The notes under the pieces were generated by a model, which saw nothing but the letters and a program-made list of their open reading frames with translations, did no database searches and had not been told where the DNA came from. From Methylococcus sp. EFPC2 (GTDB taxonomy: Bacteria > Pseudomonadota > Gammaproteobacteria > Methylococcales > Methylococcaceae), in NCBI RefSeq assembly GCF_016925495.1, contig NZ_CP070491.1, forward strand, positions 1,674,001 to 1,738,000: a DNA stretch of 64,000 nucleotides. The letters are read 5' to 3'. Each line of letters opens with the position of its first letter. Position 1 is the stretch's first letter. Shown here piece by piece: positions 19,828-29,000 of this stretch. Position numbers and translations under genes: made by a program.

Positions 19828-20000
19828 GATTTGGACCTCCCGTGAGTGAGTTCAGGCCTGCCGCGCGCTCGTCCGGGCCCGGCGGGAACATCTTCCAGGC
19901 GTCGCTGTCGGACCGATAGGCTGCAGGGACGGGCTTGATTTTAACCCGTTCGCCGCCATATAAGGCCAGCGTGTTCCCCATCCATCAGGTTGCAACCTCT

Positions 20001-20885
20001 ATGCGCATACTATTGTTCCTCCTTACCAATGCCGCCGTCCTGCTGCTGATCAGCGTCATTTTCCATTTTCTCGGCTTGGGCAACGTATTACGGCAAAACG
20101 GCGTCAACCTTGATCTAAACAGTCTGCTGCTGTATTCCGCCGTCATTGGCATGTCCGGCTCATTCATTTCGCTGGTCATGTCGAAATGGATGGCCAAGCA
20201 CTCCATGGGCGTTTTCGTCATCGAACAGCCCAGCAACGCCACCGAGCAATGGCTGTTGGAAACCGTCCGCCGGCTGGCTCAAAACGCCGGCATCGGCATG
20301 CCCGAGGTGGGTATCTTCGACAGCCCGGATCCCAATGCATTCGCCACCGGCATGAGCAAGAACAGCGCGCTGGTGGCGGTCAGTACCGGCCTCCTGCATC
20401 ACATGGACGCCGATGCCGTGGAAGCGGTGCTGGGTCATGAAATCAGCCACGTGGCCAACGGCGACATGGTGACGCTCGGCTTGTTGCAGGGCGTGGTCAA
20501 TACCTTCGTGATCTTCTTCGCCAAGATCATCGGCTTCTTCGTCGATCGCGTGTTACTGCGCTCGGCGGACGACGAGCGCGGCGGCTACGGTCCGGGCTAT
20601 TTCATCGCCGAAATGGTCGCGCAGATTCTGCTTTCCATACTCGCCACCATGATCGTGATGTGGTTCTCGCGTTACCGCGAATTCCGCGCCGATGCCGGAG
20701 GCGCCAAACTGGCCGGACGGGACAAGATGATCAATGCCTTGCGCGCCTTGCAGCGCGCGCACGACCCGCAGCCGCTGCCGGGTGAAATGGCGGCTTTCGG
20801 CATCAATGCCGGCGGCGTCAGCAAGTTGTTCATGAGCCACCCTCCCCTCGAGGAACGCATCGAAGCCCTGCGCAACGCCCGCTGA
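20001..20885 (+). CDS. htpX: Membrane protease HtpX
   Basis: A 294-residue zinc metalloprotease of the inner membrane. Four hydrophobic segments are visible (about 4-24, 35-55, 155-180, 195-215), with the HExxH motif LGHEISHVANGD between them and the distal Glu in REFRADAGGAKLAGR. The HtpX family (M48B) acts in membrane-protein quality control with FtsH. The ATG at 20001 is used; an upstream frame extension is not protein-like. A strong terminator follows. Confidence 0.95.
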   Translation: MRILLFLLTNAAVLLLISVIFHFLGLGNVLRQNGVNLDLNSLLLYSAVIGMSGSFISLVMSKWMAKHSMGVFVIEQPSNATEQWLLETVRRLAQNAGIGMPEVGIFDSPDPNAFATGMSKNSALVAVSTGLLHHMDADAVEAVLGHEISHVANGDMVTLGLLQGVVNTFVIFFAKIIGFFVDRVLLRSADDERGGYGPGYFIAEMVAQILLSILATMIVMWFSRYREFRADAGGAKLAGRDKMINALRALQRAHDPQPLPGEMAAFGINAGGVSKLFMSHPPLEERIEALRNAR

Positions 20886-20902
20886 TCCCTTTATGCGCTC
20901 AC

Positions 20903-20932
20903 GCCCGCGCCGCTCGCGGTGCGGGCTTTTTT
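20903..20932 (+). terminator. Rho-independent terminator after htpX
   Basis: GCCCGC (20903-20908) pairs with GCGGGC (20921-20926), extended inward by a further G-T and CCGC/GCGG pairs, followed by TTTTTT. It lies 18 bases after the htpX stop and is the clearest intrinsic terminator in the window. Confidence 0.9.
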
Positions 20933-21176
20933 ATGCCTCAACGGAAATCGGCGTGTCACCAGGTCCCGCAAGCCGCCGATGCTCGGATTGACTGCGCCAC
21001 GAAGAGCGCTATTGAAAGGCCTTGCTATACTGCCCCGACAAGCATCATCCGTATCAGCCGGCCCGGGCCGTTCCACCCTCGGTGGAAAGTGCAGGCTCCG
21101 GAAGCCCATACGAAAAAAGCCAAACGGCAGTGCCCAACCCGCTCTCTACTCGACCTCATCCGAACCGGTAATCCCC

Positions 21177-22022
21177 ATGGATCTCAAAAATGAAGCCCGG
21201 GCCCTGGAATATATCCAGTCGGCCATCGCGAACAACAAACTGGTATTGCCCACACTGCCGGAAGTCGCGCTCAGCGTCCGGCAGGCGGTGAACAGCGGCA
21301 AAGTGTCGGACGCTGAACTGGCACGCGTCATTTCCGGAGATCCCGGCTTGGCGACCCGCCTGCTGCAGGTCGCCAACAGCCCGCTTTACCGCGCCCGCCA
21401 GAAGATAGAAAGCCTGCAGATGGCGATCACCCGCATGGGGCATAACGTCATCCGCAACCTCATCACCAGCCTCGCCATGCAGCAGGTTTTCAACCCGCAA
21501 TCGCCGCTGCTGGCCAGCTATTTCCACGCCACCTGGAAGCACAGCGTCAACATCGCGTCGGTCAGTCGGGCGCTGGCGCTGCACTGCCGCCATCTGGACA
21601 AGGAGCAGGCCATGCTGGCCGGATTGATCCATCAGATCGGCAAACTCCCCATCCTCACGCTGGCGGAAAAATTTCCCGAACTGGCCCAAGATCGGGCGGC
21701 GCTGGACCATCTGCTCAACGCGCTGCATCCAACGATAGGCAAGATCATCATGGAGAGCTGGGATCTGCCGGAAGGACTGCGCAAGGCGGCCTGGGAATAT
21801 CTGGACTTTCACCGCGACCCGGCTCCAGAGGCCGATTACGTCGACGTGGTCCAGGTCGCCTACATCGAGAACGAGCTCGTGACCAATCCCAGCTTCGCGG
21901 ATCTCGTGAATGTCGCCGCCGTGCCGGCCTTCCACAAACTGGGCCTGGATCCGGACATCGAGGTGCTGGAAATCGAAGGGGTCGCCGAAGAAGTGGCGGC
22001 CGCCGAGCAGATATTCATCTGA
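21177..22022 (+). CDS. HDOD-domain protein
   Basis: A protein of 281 residues filled by one HDOD domain: LPTLPEVALSVRQAVNSGKVSDAELARVISGDPGLATRLLQVANSPLYR at the start, MGHNVIRNLITSLAMQQVF, and a region with LAGLIHQIGKLPIL (His and Asp partly as in HD phosphohydrolases). HDOD proteins act in signalling linked to motility, biofilm and c-di-GMP; the domain usually lacks catalysis. The ATG at 21177 is preferred; the open frame extends back to 20919 but the extra segment is arginine-rich and not protein-like. Confidence 0.85.
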   Translation: MDLKNEARALEYIQSAIANNKLVLPTLPEVALSVRQAVNSGKVSDAELARVISGDPGLATRLLQVANSPLYRARQKIESLQMAITRMGHNVIRNLITSLAMQQVFNPQSPLLASYFHATWKHSVNIASVSRALALHCRHLDKEQAMLAGLIHQIGKLPILTLAEKFPELAQDRAALDHLLNALHPTIGKIIMESWDLPEGLRKAAWEYLDFHRDPAPEADYVDVVQVAYIENELVTNPSFADLVNVAAVPAFHKLGLDPDIEVLEIEGVAEEVAAAEQIFI

Positions 22023-22036
22023 CGGCAGGGGCTCGG

Positions 22037-22074
22037 CTATGTGTAAGGCGGCTTGAGCACCGCCTTACACATAG
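22037..22074. terminator. Perfect 15-bp inverted repeat between convergent genes
   Basis: CTATGTGTAAGGCGG (22037-22051) pairs perfectly with CCGCCTTACACATAG (22060-22074) over an 8-base loop. It lies 15 bases after the HDOD stop and 18 bases beyond the end of the convergent amidase gene. No T-run follows on either strand, so it is probably a bidirectional transcript end or an mRNA-stabilising hairpin. Confidence 0.65.
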
Positions 22075-22091
22075 GGGGGCGAGGAATAGGC

Positions 22092-23297
22092 TTACTCCTT
22101 GGCCAGTACGACCGCTTTGGAGTCCGCTTGCCGGGTGGGCACTACGGTCGGCAGCTTAGGCGCCTTATTCGCGAAATAGGCGCGTATGCCGTTGAAGATC
22201 GAGCGGGCAATCAAGGTCTGGTGGTGCTGGGTACTCAGCCTGCGTTCTTCCTCCGGATTGGAGATGAAGGCCGTCTCCACCAGCAAAGACGGGATGTCCG
22301 GCGATTTCAGCACGACGAAACCCGCTTTCTGGACTTGGCTGTGATGGAGGGTGTGATTTTTCTCCAACTCGCGCAGGATTCTCTGCGCCGCGCGGTCGCT
22401 CGCCTCTATGGTCGCGTTCTGCGATAGATCCAAGAGCACCGAAGCCAGCACTTTGTCCTTGTCGCGCAACTTCACCCCGCCCACCAGATCGGACGAATTT
22501 TCCCTGTCGGCCAGCCAGCGAGCGGCCACGCTGGTCGCACCGTGGCGGGAAAGGGTGAATACCGACGAGCCGTGCGCATCGCCATTGATGTAAGCGTCGG
22601 CGTGCAGCGAGACGAACAGATCGGCATGCGCCTTGCGGGCGGTTTCCGCGCGCTGCCGCAAATCGATGAACGCATCGTCCTTGCGCACCATTAAGGCCCG
22701 CATGCCCGGTTCGGCCTGTATCATCCCCGCCAGCGTGCGGGCCACCGACATGACCACGTCTTTTTCCATGATGCCGCTGGGGCCTATCGCCCCGGTGTCT
22801 TTGCCACCGTGCCCGGCGTCGATGGCGACGACATATTCGCGGGGCGCCGGTGCGACTTTCAGCGTTTTTCCCGAGGCCGGCCGCTCGGCCTTGTCGGCCT
22901 TGACCTTCGCAGATCCCGCGGGGGTCAGTTCCAACACCCAGCGTGCGCCCCGTTTTTCCTTGAATTGGCTAATTCCGGCATGCGCCTTGAGGTCTACATC
23001 GACGCGAACGCCCTCCTTGATCTTGGTCCAGCCGATATGCCCGACCAGGGGATGTCCGTCCGGGAATGGCTTCAGCGTAAGCGCCACTTCGGTGTCGGGC
23101 AAAACGAGGGACACGCGTTTGTCTCCGCTCCGCTCCAGGCTGGCGGCCACCGGGGCGGAAAAGTCGAACAAGAGCCGGGTGTTCTTGTCGTTTGTTGCCA
23201 GATTCAAAAACCGCCACTGCGCCGTTGCCGCATGAACGAGGTGGGAAACGGCGAATAATCCGGTCGCGAGACAAAACGAGAGAACATACTTGTTCAT
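22092..23297 (-). CDS. N-acetylmuramoyl-L-alanine amidase (AmiB/AmiC type)
   Basis: A 401-residue periplasmic amidase. A signal peptide (about 1-23) is followed by an AMIN domain (about 30-125) that targets peptidoglycan at the septum, then an Amidase_3 domain (about 155-370) with zinc ligands in VVAIDAGHGGKDTGAIG, LMVRKDDAFIDLRQRAETAR, SLHADAY, and the catalytic Glu in LVETAFISNPEEERRL. It cleaves cross-links during cell separation. The gene lies downstream of tsaE and nnr, the arrangement also seen in E. coli (amiB-tsaE-nnr-queG). Confidence 0.92.
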   Translation of the reverse strand: MNKYVLSFCLATGLFAVSHLVHAATAQWRFLNLATNDKNTRLLFDFSAPVAASLERSGDKRVSLVLPDTEVALTLKPFPDGHPLVGHIGWTKIKEGVRVDVDLKAHAGISQFKEKRGARWVLELTPAGSAKVKADKAERPASGKTLKVAPAPREYVVAIDAGHGGKDTGAIGPSGIMEKDVVMSVARTLAGMIQAEPGMRALMVRKDDAFIDLRQRAETARKAHADLFVSLHADAYINGDAHGSSVFTLSRHGATSVAARWLADRENSSDLVGGVKLRDKDKVLASVLLDLSQNATIEASDRAAQRILRELEKNHTLHHSQVQKAGFVVLKSPDIPSLLVETAFISNPEEERRLSTQHHQTLIARSIFNGIRAYFANKAPKLPTVVPTRQADSKAVVLAKE

Positions 23298-23370
23298 ATG
23301 CGGCTACGCTGGCTGGGCAGGGTAGCTAAAAATAGTCCCTGAACTGTTGCCCGGCAAGCGATTTATCGCG

Positions 23371-23829
23371 CTATTTGTCGATGCTTTGCAACAGGACGCG
23401 TCCCGCGGGGGTCGATGCGGTCATGCGCAACTCACGCCCTGGACCTTGCATCGCCAGGGTGAGATCGAGATCGGCCGGAGGCAGGACACCGGCGCCCCTC
23501 TCCGGCCACTCGATGAAACAGACCGAGCGCGGACCGAAATAGTCGCGTATTCCCATGAATTCCAGTTCTTCGGGATCGGTCAACCGGTAAAGGTCGAAAT
23601 GGAATATGGTGTAATCGCCATCGTTCAGTCGATACTCTTCGACCAGGGTGTAGGTCGGGCTCTTCACCGCCCCCGCGTACCCCGCAGCCCGAAGCACGCC
23701 GCGCACGAACGCAGTCTTGCCCGCACCCAGCGGCCCGTGCAGAAAAACCACCAGGCCCGCCGACAAGAACGCCTGAAAACGCGCGGCGAGTGTCGCCGTG
23801 GCGGCCTCGTCGGGAAGGAAACGCTTCAT
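23371..23829 (-). CDS. tsaE: tRNA threonylcarbamoyladenosine biosynthesis ATPase TsaE
   Basis: A 152-residue P-loop protein. The Walker A motif GPLGAGKTAFVRGVL is at about 33-47, the family motif SPTYTLVEEY follows, and FHFDLYRLTDPEELEFMG and CFIEWPERG complete the signature. TsaE activates the TsaBD complex in t6A37 tRNA modification. Its ATG overlaps the nnr stop by 4 bases (ATGA), indicating coupled translation. Confidence 0.95.
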   Translation of the reverse strand: MKRFLPDEAATATLAARFQAFLSAGLVVFLHGPLGAGKTAFVRGVLRAAGYAGAVKSPTYTLVEEYRLNDGDYTIFHFDLYRLTDPEELEFMGIRDYFGPRSVCFIEWPERGAGVLPPADLDLTLAMQGPGRELRMTASTPAGRVLLQSIDK

Positions 23830-25319
23830 AAATTGATCAGGCGGCGCAGATGGCGCATCAGATCGGATGCCAGCATGCCACGCTCGCCCCCTTCCTCGGC
23901 CGCCGCATCGCCCGCCGCGCCGTGCAAACGCACGCCGGTGGCGGCCGCCACCTCCTGGCTCAGACCTTGGGCCAAAAGTCCCGCGATGACACCGGTCAGC
24001 ACATCGCCCATGCCGCCCGTCGCCATGCCGGGATTACCCGAGGTGCAGACCTCCGGCAGGCCCGAATGACCCAGCACCAAAGTACCCGCGCCTTTGAGCA
24101 CGACGGTCCCGCCGTATCGTCGCCTGAGTTCGGCGACGGCGGCGTAGCGGTCCTTCTGCACCGCGGCGGTATCCGTCTGCAGCAATCGGGCGGCTTCGCC
24201 CGGATGAGGCGTCAGTATCCAATCATCGCGTTTCAACGGCGTTTCGGCGAGCAGGTTGAGCGCGTCGGCATCGGCCACCAGCGGAAGACCGCTGGCCAAA
24301 GCCGCGCCGAACATGGCCCTGCCCCACGGCGAACGGCCGAGACCGGGCCCCAGGGCCAACACACGGGCTCTTTGCATCAAAGCGGGCAGATCATCATTCG
24401 GCTGCGCGACGCCATGGCTCATCAATTCGGGGCGATGGAGGCTGAGCAAAGCCGCATGTTCCGGACGGGTCGCCAGGCTCACCAACCCCGCACCGACCCG
24501 CGCCGCCGCCTCCCCCGCCATACGGACCGCCCCCCCGTAGCCCAAATCGCCGCCAAGCACCAACACATGGCCGAAATGCCCCTTGTGGGCGTCACGAGCG
24601 CGACGAGGCAAGCCCTTGACCCATGAAGGCAACAACCTGGCCGAAGGCGTCTGCAAGCGCTGGGCGGCCGGCGGTATACCCAGATCGTCGAACACGATCT
24701 CGCCACAGTGCGCCGGGCCGCCTCCGGTAAACAAGCCTTGCTTGAGCGCGACGAAAGTCGCCGTGATATCGGCGTTTACGGCTATTCCCAGGGGATGACC
24801 GGTGTCGGCGTTCAGGCCCGAGGGAATGTCCAGCGCCAGCACTCCGCCGCTGAAGCGGTTGATGCCCTTGATCACTTCCGCGTAGAGACCTTCCACCGGA
24901 CGATCCAGCCCCGTCCCCAGGAGCCCGTCGGCCAACACCTCCGCACCCTCGAAATCGGCCGGAACGAAATCCAGCACGGGGCCTTCGGCATCGCGATAGT
25001 CCTCGTACGCACGCAAGGCGTCGCCGCGCAACCGATCCACCGGAACCAGCGGGTAGACGCGGACATCCATCCCCTTCGCTCTCGCCAGTCGCGCCAGCAC
25101 ATAACCGTCGCCGCCGTTATTGCCGCCACCGCACACCACCGAGAGTGTGCGGGCGCTCGGCCAGCGCCGACTCAGGGCGGCCAGCGCCGTGCCACCGGCG
25201 CGTTGCATCAGCTCGTAACCGGTCAGCCCCAACTGGGTGATGGCATGGGCGTCCATGGCGCGCACTTGCTCTGCGCGGTAAAGGCTGGCCGGCAAGGAAG
25301 AGGATAAGGGTGCGGTCAT
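23826..25319 (-). CDS. nnr: Bifunctional NAD(P)H-hydrate epimerase / ADP-dependent dehydratase
   Basis: A 497-residue fusion that repairs damaged NAD(P)H hydrates. The N-terminal YjeF_N epimerase domain (about 15-220) has VVCGGGNNGGDGYVLAR and the Asp-containing LLGTGLDRPV; the C-terminal dehydratase domain (about 235-490) has GHVLVLGGDLGYGGA, LALGPGLGRS and the nucleotide motif NPGMATGGMGDVLTG. Start at 25319 is chosen because the longer frame to 25361 runs into the divergent queG region. Divergent from queG by about 65 bases. Confidence 0.95.
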   Translation of the reverse strand: MTAPLSSSLPASLYRAEQVRAMDAHAITQLGLTGYELMQRAGGTALAALSRRWPSARTLSVVCGGGNNGGDGYVLARLARAKGMDVRVYPLVPVDRLRGDALRAYEDYRDAEGPVLDFVPADFEGAEVLADGLLGTGLDRPVEGLYAEVIKGINRFSGGVLALDIPSGLNADTGHPLGIAVNADITATFVALKQGLFTGGGPAHCGEIVFDDLGIPPAAQRLQTPSARLLPSWVKGLPRRARDAHKGHFGHVLVLGGDLGYGGAVRMAGEAAARVGAGLVSLATRPEHAALLSLHRPELMSHGVAQPNDDLPALMQRARVLALGPGLGRSPWGRAMFGAALASGLPLVADADALNLLAETPLKRDDWILTPHPGEAARLLQTDTAAVQKDRYAAVAELRRRYGGTVVLKGAGTLVLGHSGLPEVCTSGNPGMATGGMGDVLTGVIAGLLAQGLSQEVAAATGVRLHGAAGDAAAEEGGERGMLASDLMRHLRRLINL

Positions 25320-25384
25320 GTCATAATGCGGAGGCGTTCGATGCCCCGTATTCTGACCCATTCCCCCGTCGCCGCAAAACCCGC

Positions 25385-26476
25385 ATGAATTTCGACCCGA
25401 ACAAACTAGCCGCCGATATCAAGCGCTGGGGGCAGGATCTGGGCTTCCAAAAACTGGGGATCGCCGACACCGCGCTGAGTGAAGCCGAAGCACATCTAAA
25501 CGCTTGGCTGGAGGCCGGATTTCACGGCGAGATGGACTACATGGCCCGGCACGGCCGCAAGCGCAGCCGGCCGGACGAACTGGTGCCGGGGACCTTGCGG
25601 GTCATCAGCGCGCGCATGGACTATCTGCCGCAGACTCGCGCCGAGATGGAAAGCGTACTGGAAAGCCCCTCGTACGCCTACCTGTCGCGCTACGCCCTGG
25701 GTCGCGACTATCACAAGCTGATGCGAACCCGACTGCAGAAACTGGCCGAACGCATACAGGCGGAGATCGGCGCCTTCGGTTACCGGGTTTTCAGCGACAG
25801 CGCCCCGGTGCTGGAAAAAGCCCTCGCCGCCAAGGCCGGCTTGGGCTGGATCGGCAAGCATAGCAACCTCCTCAGCCGCGAGGCCGGTTCTTGGTTTTTC
25901 CTGGGCGAAATCTATACCGATCTGCCGCTACCCGTGGACGCGCCGGTCGGCGAGCACTGCGGCCAATGCACCGCCTGCCTGGATATCTGCCCCACCCGCG
26001 CCATCGTCGCGCCCTACCGGGTCGACGCACGCCGCTGCGTGTCCTACCTCACCATCGAACTGCACGGCCCCATTCCCGAGGAATTCCGCGCTGCGATCGG
26101 CAATCGCATCTATGGCTGCGACGACTGCCAATTGGTCTGCCCGTGGAACCGCTTCGCGCATCTCACGGCCGAATCAGACTTCGCCCCGCGCCACGGTCTG
26201 GACGGCGCCCAATTGATCGAACTTTTCGGCTGGGACGAAGCGACTTTTCTTCAACGCACCGAAGGCTCGGCCATACGCCGCATCGGCCACGAACGCTGGC
26301 TGCGCAATATTGCCGTCGCCCTGGGCAATGCGCCCACCTCCCAGGATATTCTCGCGGCCTTAAGCGCGCGCGCCAGCCACCCGGCGGAAATGGTACGCGA
26401 ACATGTCAGTTGGGCCATCGAGCGGCAGAAAACACGGAGGGAAAGCAAGGCAGGAGTTCAATGCGCGTGCCCATGA
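25385..26476 (+). CDS. queG: Epoxyqueuosine reductase QueG
   Basis: A 363-residue cobalamin-dependent iron-sulfur enzyme that makes queuosine in tRNA in its last step. Two 4Fe-4S clusters are marked by CGQCTACLDICP and CDDCQLVCPWNR; the N-terminal part holds the B12-binding domain (GRDYHKLMRTRLQKLA) with the catalytic Asp in RVFSDSAPVLEK. The C-terminal end contains HEAT-like helices. The ATG at 25385 aligns with family members. Its 3' end overlaps that of the convergent CDF gene by 19 bases. Confidence 0.95.
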   Translation: MNFDPNKLAADIKRWGQDLGFQKLGIADTALSEAEAHLNAWLEAGFHGEMDYMARHGRKRSRPDELVPGTLRVISARMDYLPQTRAEMESVLESPSYAYLSRYALGRDYHKLMRTRLQKLAERIQAEIGAFGYRVFSDSAPVLEKALAAKAGLGWIGKHSNLLSREAGSWFFLGEIYTDLPLPVDAPVGEHCGQCTACLDICPTRAIVAPYRVDARRCVSYLTIELHGPIPEEFRAAIGNRIYGCDDCQLVCPWNRFAHLTAESDFAPRHGLDGAQLIELFGWDEATFLQRTEGSAIRRIGHERWLRNIAVALGNAPTSQDILAALSARASHPAEMVREHVSWAIERQKTRRESKAGVQCACP

Positions 26477-27390
26477 CGGGCATGGGTGATATCGCAATAC
26501 AGCAAATCGGGCTCACAGCCTTCGCACTCCAGTTGCAGGGTGGTGTGAGCGATGTTGTAACGGTCGACCAGACAATCGTTGATGCGGTGCTGTATGGCCG
26601 CGCCATCGTGGAGGGTGATGTCATCGGTGACGATGTGCGCCGACAGCATGCGCAAGCTCTGCGAGATGCTCCAGACATGGAGATCGTGTACGCCCCGCAC
26701 GCCTTCGAGCGCCATCAGGTCGCGCACCATCGCGCTCATGTCGATGTCGCGCGGTGTACTCTCGAGCAGGATATCCAGCGTTTCGCGCAGGATGATCCAG
26801 GCGTTCCACAGTATCAACAAGCCGATCAGCACGCTGGCAGCCGGGTCCAGCCAATGCAGGCCGGTCAGCCAGATACCGATGCCGGCGGCGACCGCGCCCA
26901 GCGTCGAAAACACGTCGCCGAGCAAATGCAAATAGGCACTGCGCAGATTGAGATCGTGACGATGGCCATGACTGACCAGCCAGGCCGTCAGGACATTCAC
27001 CAGGAATGCCACCCCGCCCATGCCGACCAGCACATCGGCCATGACCGGTACGAGCTGCAAGAAACGGTGATAAGCCTCCTGGAAGATCCCGGCAGCGATC
27101 ACCACCAGGGTACTGGAGTTGAACAGCGCGACCAGGATGCCGACCCGGTGATAGCCGTAGGTCTTGCCGGCATGAGCGGGCTGTTCTGCCGCTCTGAATG
27201 CATATCCGCTCAGCCCCAGGGCCAATACGTCGGTCAGATTGTGGGCGGCGTCGGTCAGCAAGGCCAGGCTGTGGCCCTGCAGGCCGGCGACCACTTCCGC
27301 AATCACCAGGGCCAGCGTCAATCCGGCCGATACTGTCAGCCTCAGCTTGGACGATGCGTGCCCAGTCCCATGATCGTGATGATGACCCAC
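26458..27390 (-). CDS. Cation diffusion facilitator (CzcD/ZitB-type)
   Basis: A 310-residue metal/proton antiporter of the inner membrane. A His-rich start (GHHHDHGTGH) precedes six predicted membrane helices; the metal sites are the HxxxD pairs in LTDAAHNLTDVLAL (helix 2) and the HLLGD of helix 5 (LHLLGDVFSTLG). The C-terminal cytoplasmic domain (about 210-310) has the usual ferredoxin-like metal-binding fold and further histidines. Zinc is the likely substrate, with cobalt or cadmium possible; not decided from sequence. Confidence 0.9.
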   Translation of the reverse strand: MGHHHDHGTGHASSKLRLTVSAGLTLALVIAEVVAGLQGHSLALLTDAAHNLTDVLALGLSGYAFRAAEQPAHAGKTYGYHRVGILVALFNSSTLVVIAAGIFQEAYHRFLQLVPVMADVLVGMGGVAFLVNVLTAWLVSHGHRHDLNLRSAYLHLLGDVFSTLGAVAAGIGIWLTGLHWLDPAASVLIGLLILWNAWIILRETLDILLESTPRDIDMSAMVRDLMALEGVRGVHDLHVWSISQSLRMLSAHIVTDDITLHDGAAIQHRINDCLVDRYNIAHTTLQLECEGCEPDLLYCDITHARHGHAH

Positions 27391-27399
27391 AACGCCTCC

Positions 27400-27843
27400 C
27401 TAGTTCACTTCCGATGTGCAATGGGGACAACGGCTGGCCTTGAGCGGAATGGCCGAAGCGCACCAGGGACAGTCTTTGGTATCAGGAGGCGCCGCCGGGG
27501 CCTCCTTCTTCAGCTTGTTAAGCGCGCGCACCAGTAGAAAAACGGCGAAGGCGACGATCACGAAACTGACCACCGAATTGATGAACAACCCATAGTTGAG
27601 CGTGACCGCCCCGGCTTTCTTGGCTTCGGCCAAAGCCGCGTAAGGCCCGGCGGTCGCCCCGTCCTTGAGCACCAGATAAAGATTGGCAAAGTCGACGTTG
27701 CCCAACACCAAGCCGATCGGCGGCATGATGACATCATCGACCAGGGACTTGACGATACTCCCGAATGACGCGCCGATGATGATGCCCACCGCCATGTCGA
27801 CGACATTGCCGCGCATGGCGAATTCTTTGAAATCTTTCAGCAT
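27400..27843 (-). CDS. mscL: Large-conductance mechanosensitive channel with C-terminal zinc ribbon
   Basis: A 147-residue channel. The N-terminal amphipathic helix and first membrane helix ([31 protein letters not shown]) are characteristic of MscL, with the pore-lining glycines, and a second helix follows at about 70-100. Beyond the charged end of the channel, the last 25 residues form a CPWC...CPHC ribbon that binds zinc in other proteins; E. coli MscL lacks it. The start is the ATG at 27843 with AGGTCACT upstream weakly matching an SD. MscL relieves turgor in osmotic downshock. Confidence 0.93.
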   Translation of the reverse strand: MLKDFKEFAMRGNVVDMAVGIIIGASFGSIVKSLVDDVIMPPIGLVLGNVDFANLYLVLKDGATAGPYAALAEAKKAGAVTLNYGLFINSVVSFVIVAFAVFLLVRALNKLKKEAPAAPPDTKDCPWCASAIPLKASRCPHCTSEVN

Positions 27844-28042
27844 TTTAGTGACCTCCGTAAATTTTGACAGGAGTCGCAAACGTCGGTATGGAATCGACCC
27901 GCAATCATCGTATGATGCCCAGAGAAGACGGGCAAGGGCGTACCCTGTTCCCGCTTGCCGCCGCTGAAGCCGGGCGCGTTATCATCCCGGACGAGTTCTT
28001 CTCCCTAACCATATAGCCGAAGTTATCCATCACGAGTCAGCC

Positions 28043-28867
28043 ATGATCAAACTCAAGCACTGTGCACTTCTGGGTGCCATCGTCCTTGCCCCTCACACAC
28101 GGGCCGACAGCGCCCTCGAATACCTGCTGACGGAACCTCATGCCGACACGGCCAAGGCTCAGCCGGTTCTGGTCAAGGACGGGCAGGTGTTGATCAAGGG
28201 CGCTGGCGGCGACGCCAACCTCGATCTCCTTTATACCCGCGCTCAGGAGCGCGTAATTGTGATCGACCATCGCCATCGCACTCTGATGGCCTTGGACGAA
28301 AGACAGTTCGATCGCCTGGCCCAGCAGGCCGAGACCTTTCAGCCCTTGCTGCAGGGATTGGGGGAACAATTGGGCAAACTGACACCCGAGCAGCGCGGTA
28401 AATGGGAACAGATGCTGGGCGGCAAGGTCGATCTGGGCCAACTCGCCGGTGCCGCGCAACTACCCAAGGCCTTGAACGTGGTCAACACCGGCGTAGGTAA
28501 ACAGGTAGCCGGCATCGCTTGCCAGCAGATCAATGTGGTGGAAAACAAGAAGACGCGTGCGGAATTCTGCCTGGCCGATCCCAACCGGCTATCCCTCTCC
28601 GGGGACGATTACGCCACGCTGAGATCCTTGCTGGGCCTGTCGGAAAGACTGGCGGCCAAGGGTCGTGGACTAGCGGGACGGTTCGGCATCAAGATTCCGG
28701 CCATCGCCTTGAACCAACTGGAAGGCGTGCCGATCGAGATGCAGGACTTGTCCAAGGACAAAATGGGCACACTGACCTTGAATCGGGTATCGAGCACCGC
28801 CGTGGATGAAGCGCTGATGCGTGTCCCCAACGGCTACCGCAACAAAGAGCTCGATTTTCTGAAATAG
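28043..28867 (+). CDS. Periplasmic protein of unknown function
   Basis: A 274-residue protein with a signal peptide (about 1-22). The mature part resembles the general pattern of DUF4412-like lipoprotein-like folds (an early VLVKDGQVLIKGAGGDANLDLLYTR strand pair; a single CQQINVVENKKTRAEFCLADPNRL segment with two cysteines that could form a disulfide). I cannot assign a role. The gene stands alone, divergent from mscL by about 200 bases; the downstream gene is convergent. Confidence 0.7.
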   Translation: MIKLKHCALLGAIVLAPHTRADSALEYLLTEPHADTAKAQPVLVKDGQVLIKGAGGDANLDLLYTRAQERVIVIDHRHRTLMALDERQFDRLAQQAETFQPLLQGLGEQLGKLTPEQRGKWEQMLGGKVDLGQLAGAAQLPKALNVVNTGVGKQVAGIACQQINVVENKKTRAEFCLADPNRLSLSGDDYATLRSLLGLSERLAAKGRGLAGRFGIKIPAIALNQLEGVPIEMQDLSKDKMGTLTLNRVSSTAVDEALMRVPNGYRNKELDFLK

Positions 28868-29000
28868 GGCTGGAGCCGCCTGTGCCACGGAAGGCAGCCG
28901 GGCCTGTATCGGTAGGGGAAATTCCGCGTTTTTCGTGGGTTCGAGCCCACCTTAGCTGCCAGCGGGACGAGACTTGTGCCCGTTCTTCGGCCGGAAGGTG

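Noticed and set aside
25891-27537. A 548-codon plus-strand frame spanning queG and the CDF gene
   Set aside because: It crosses two well-supported genes in other frames and its translation is Arg/Gly/Pro-rich without domains.
28935-28961. A tRNA-like 3' end (GTGGG-TTCGAG-CCCAC then GCCA)
   Set aside because: The T-loop has six rather than seven bases, the upstream part gives no proper D-arm, position 33 is not T, and the acceptor stem would need three wobbles and a mismatch. It may be a chance match or a decayed tRNA fragment.
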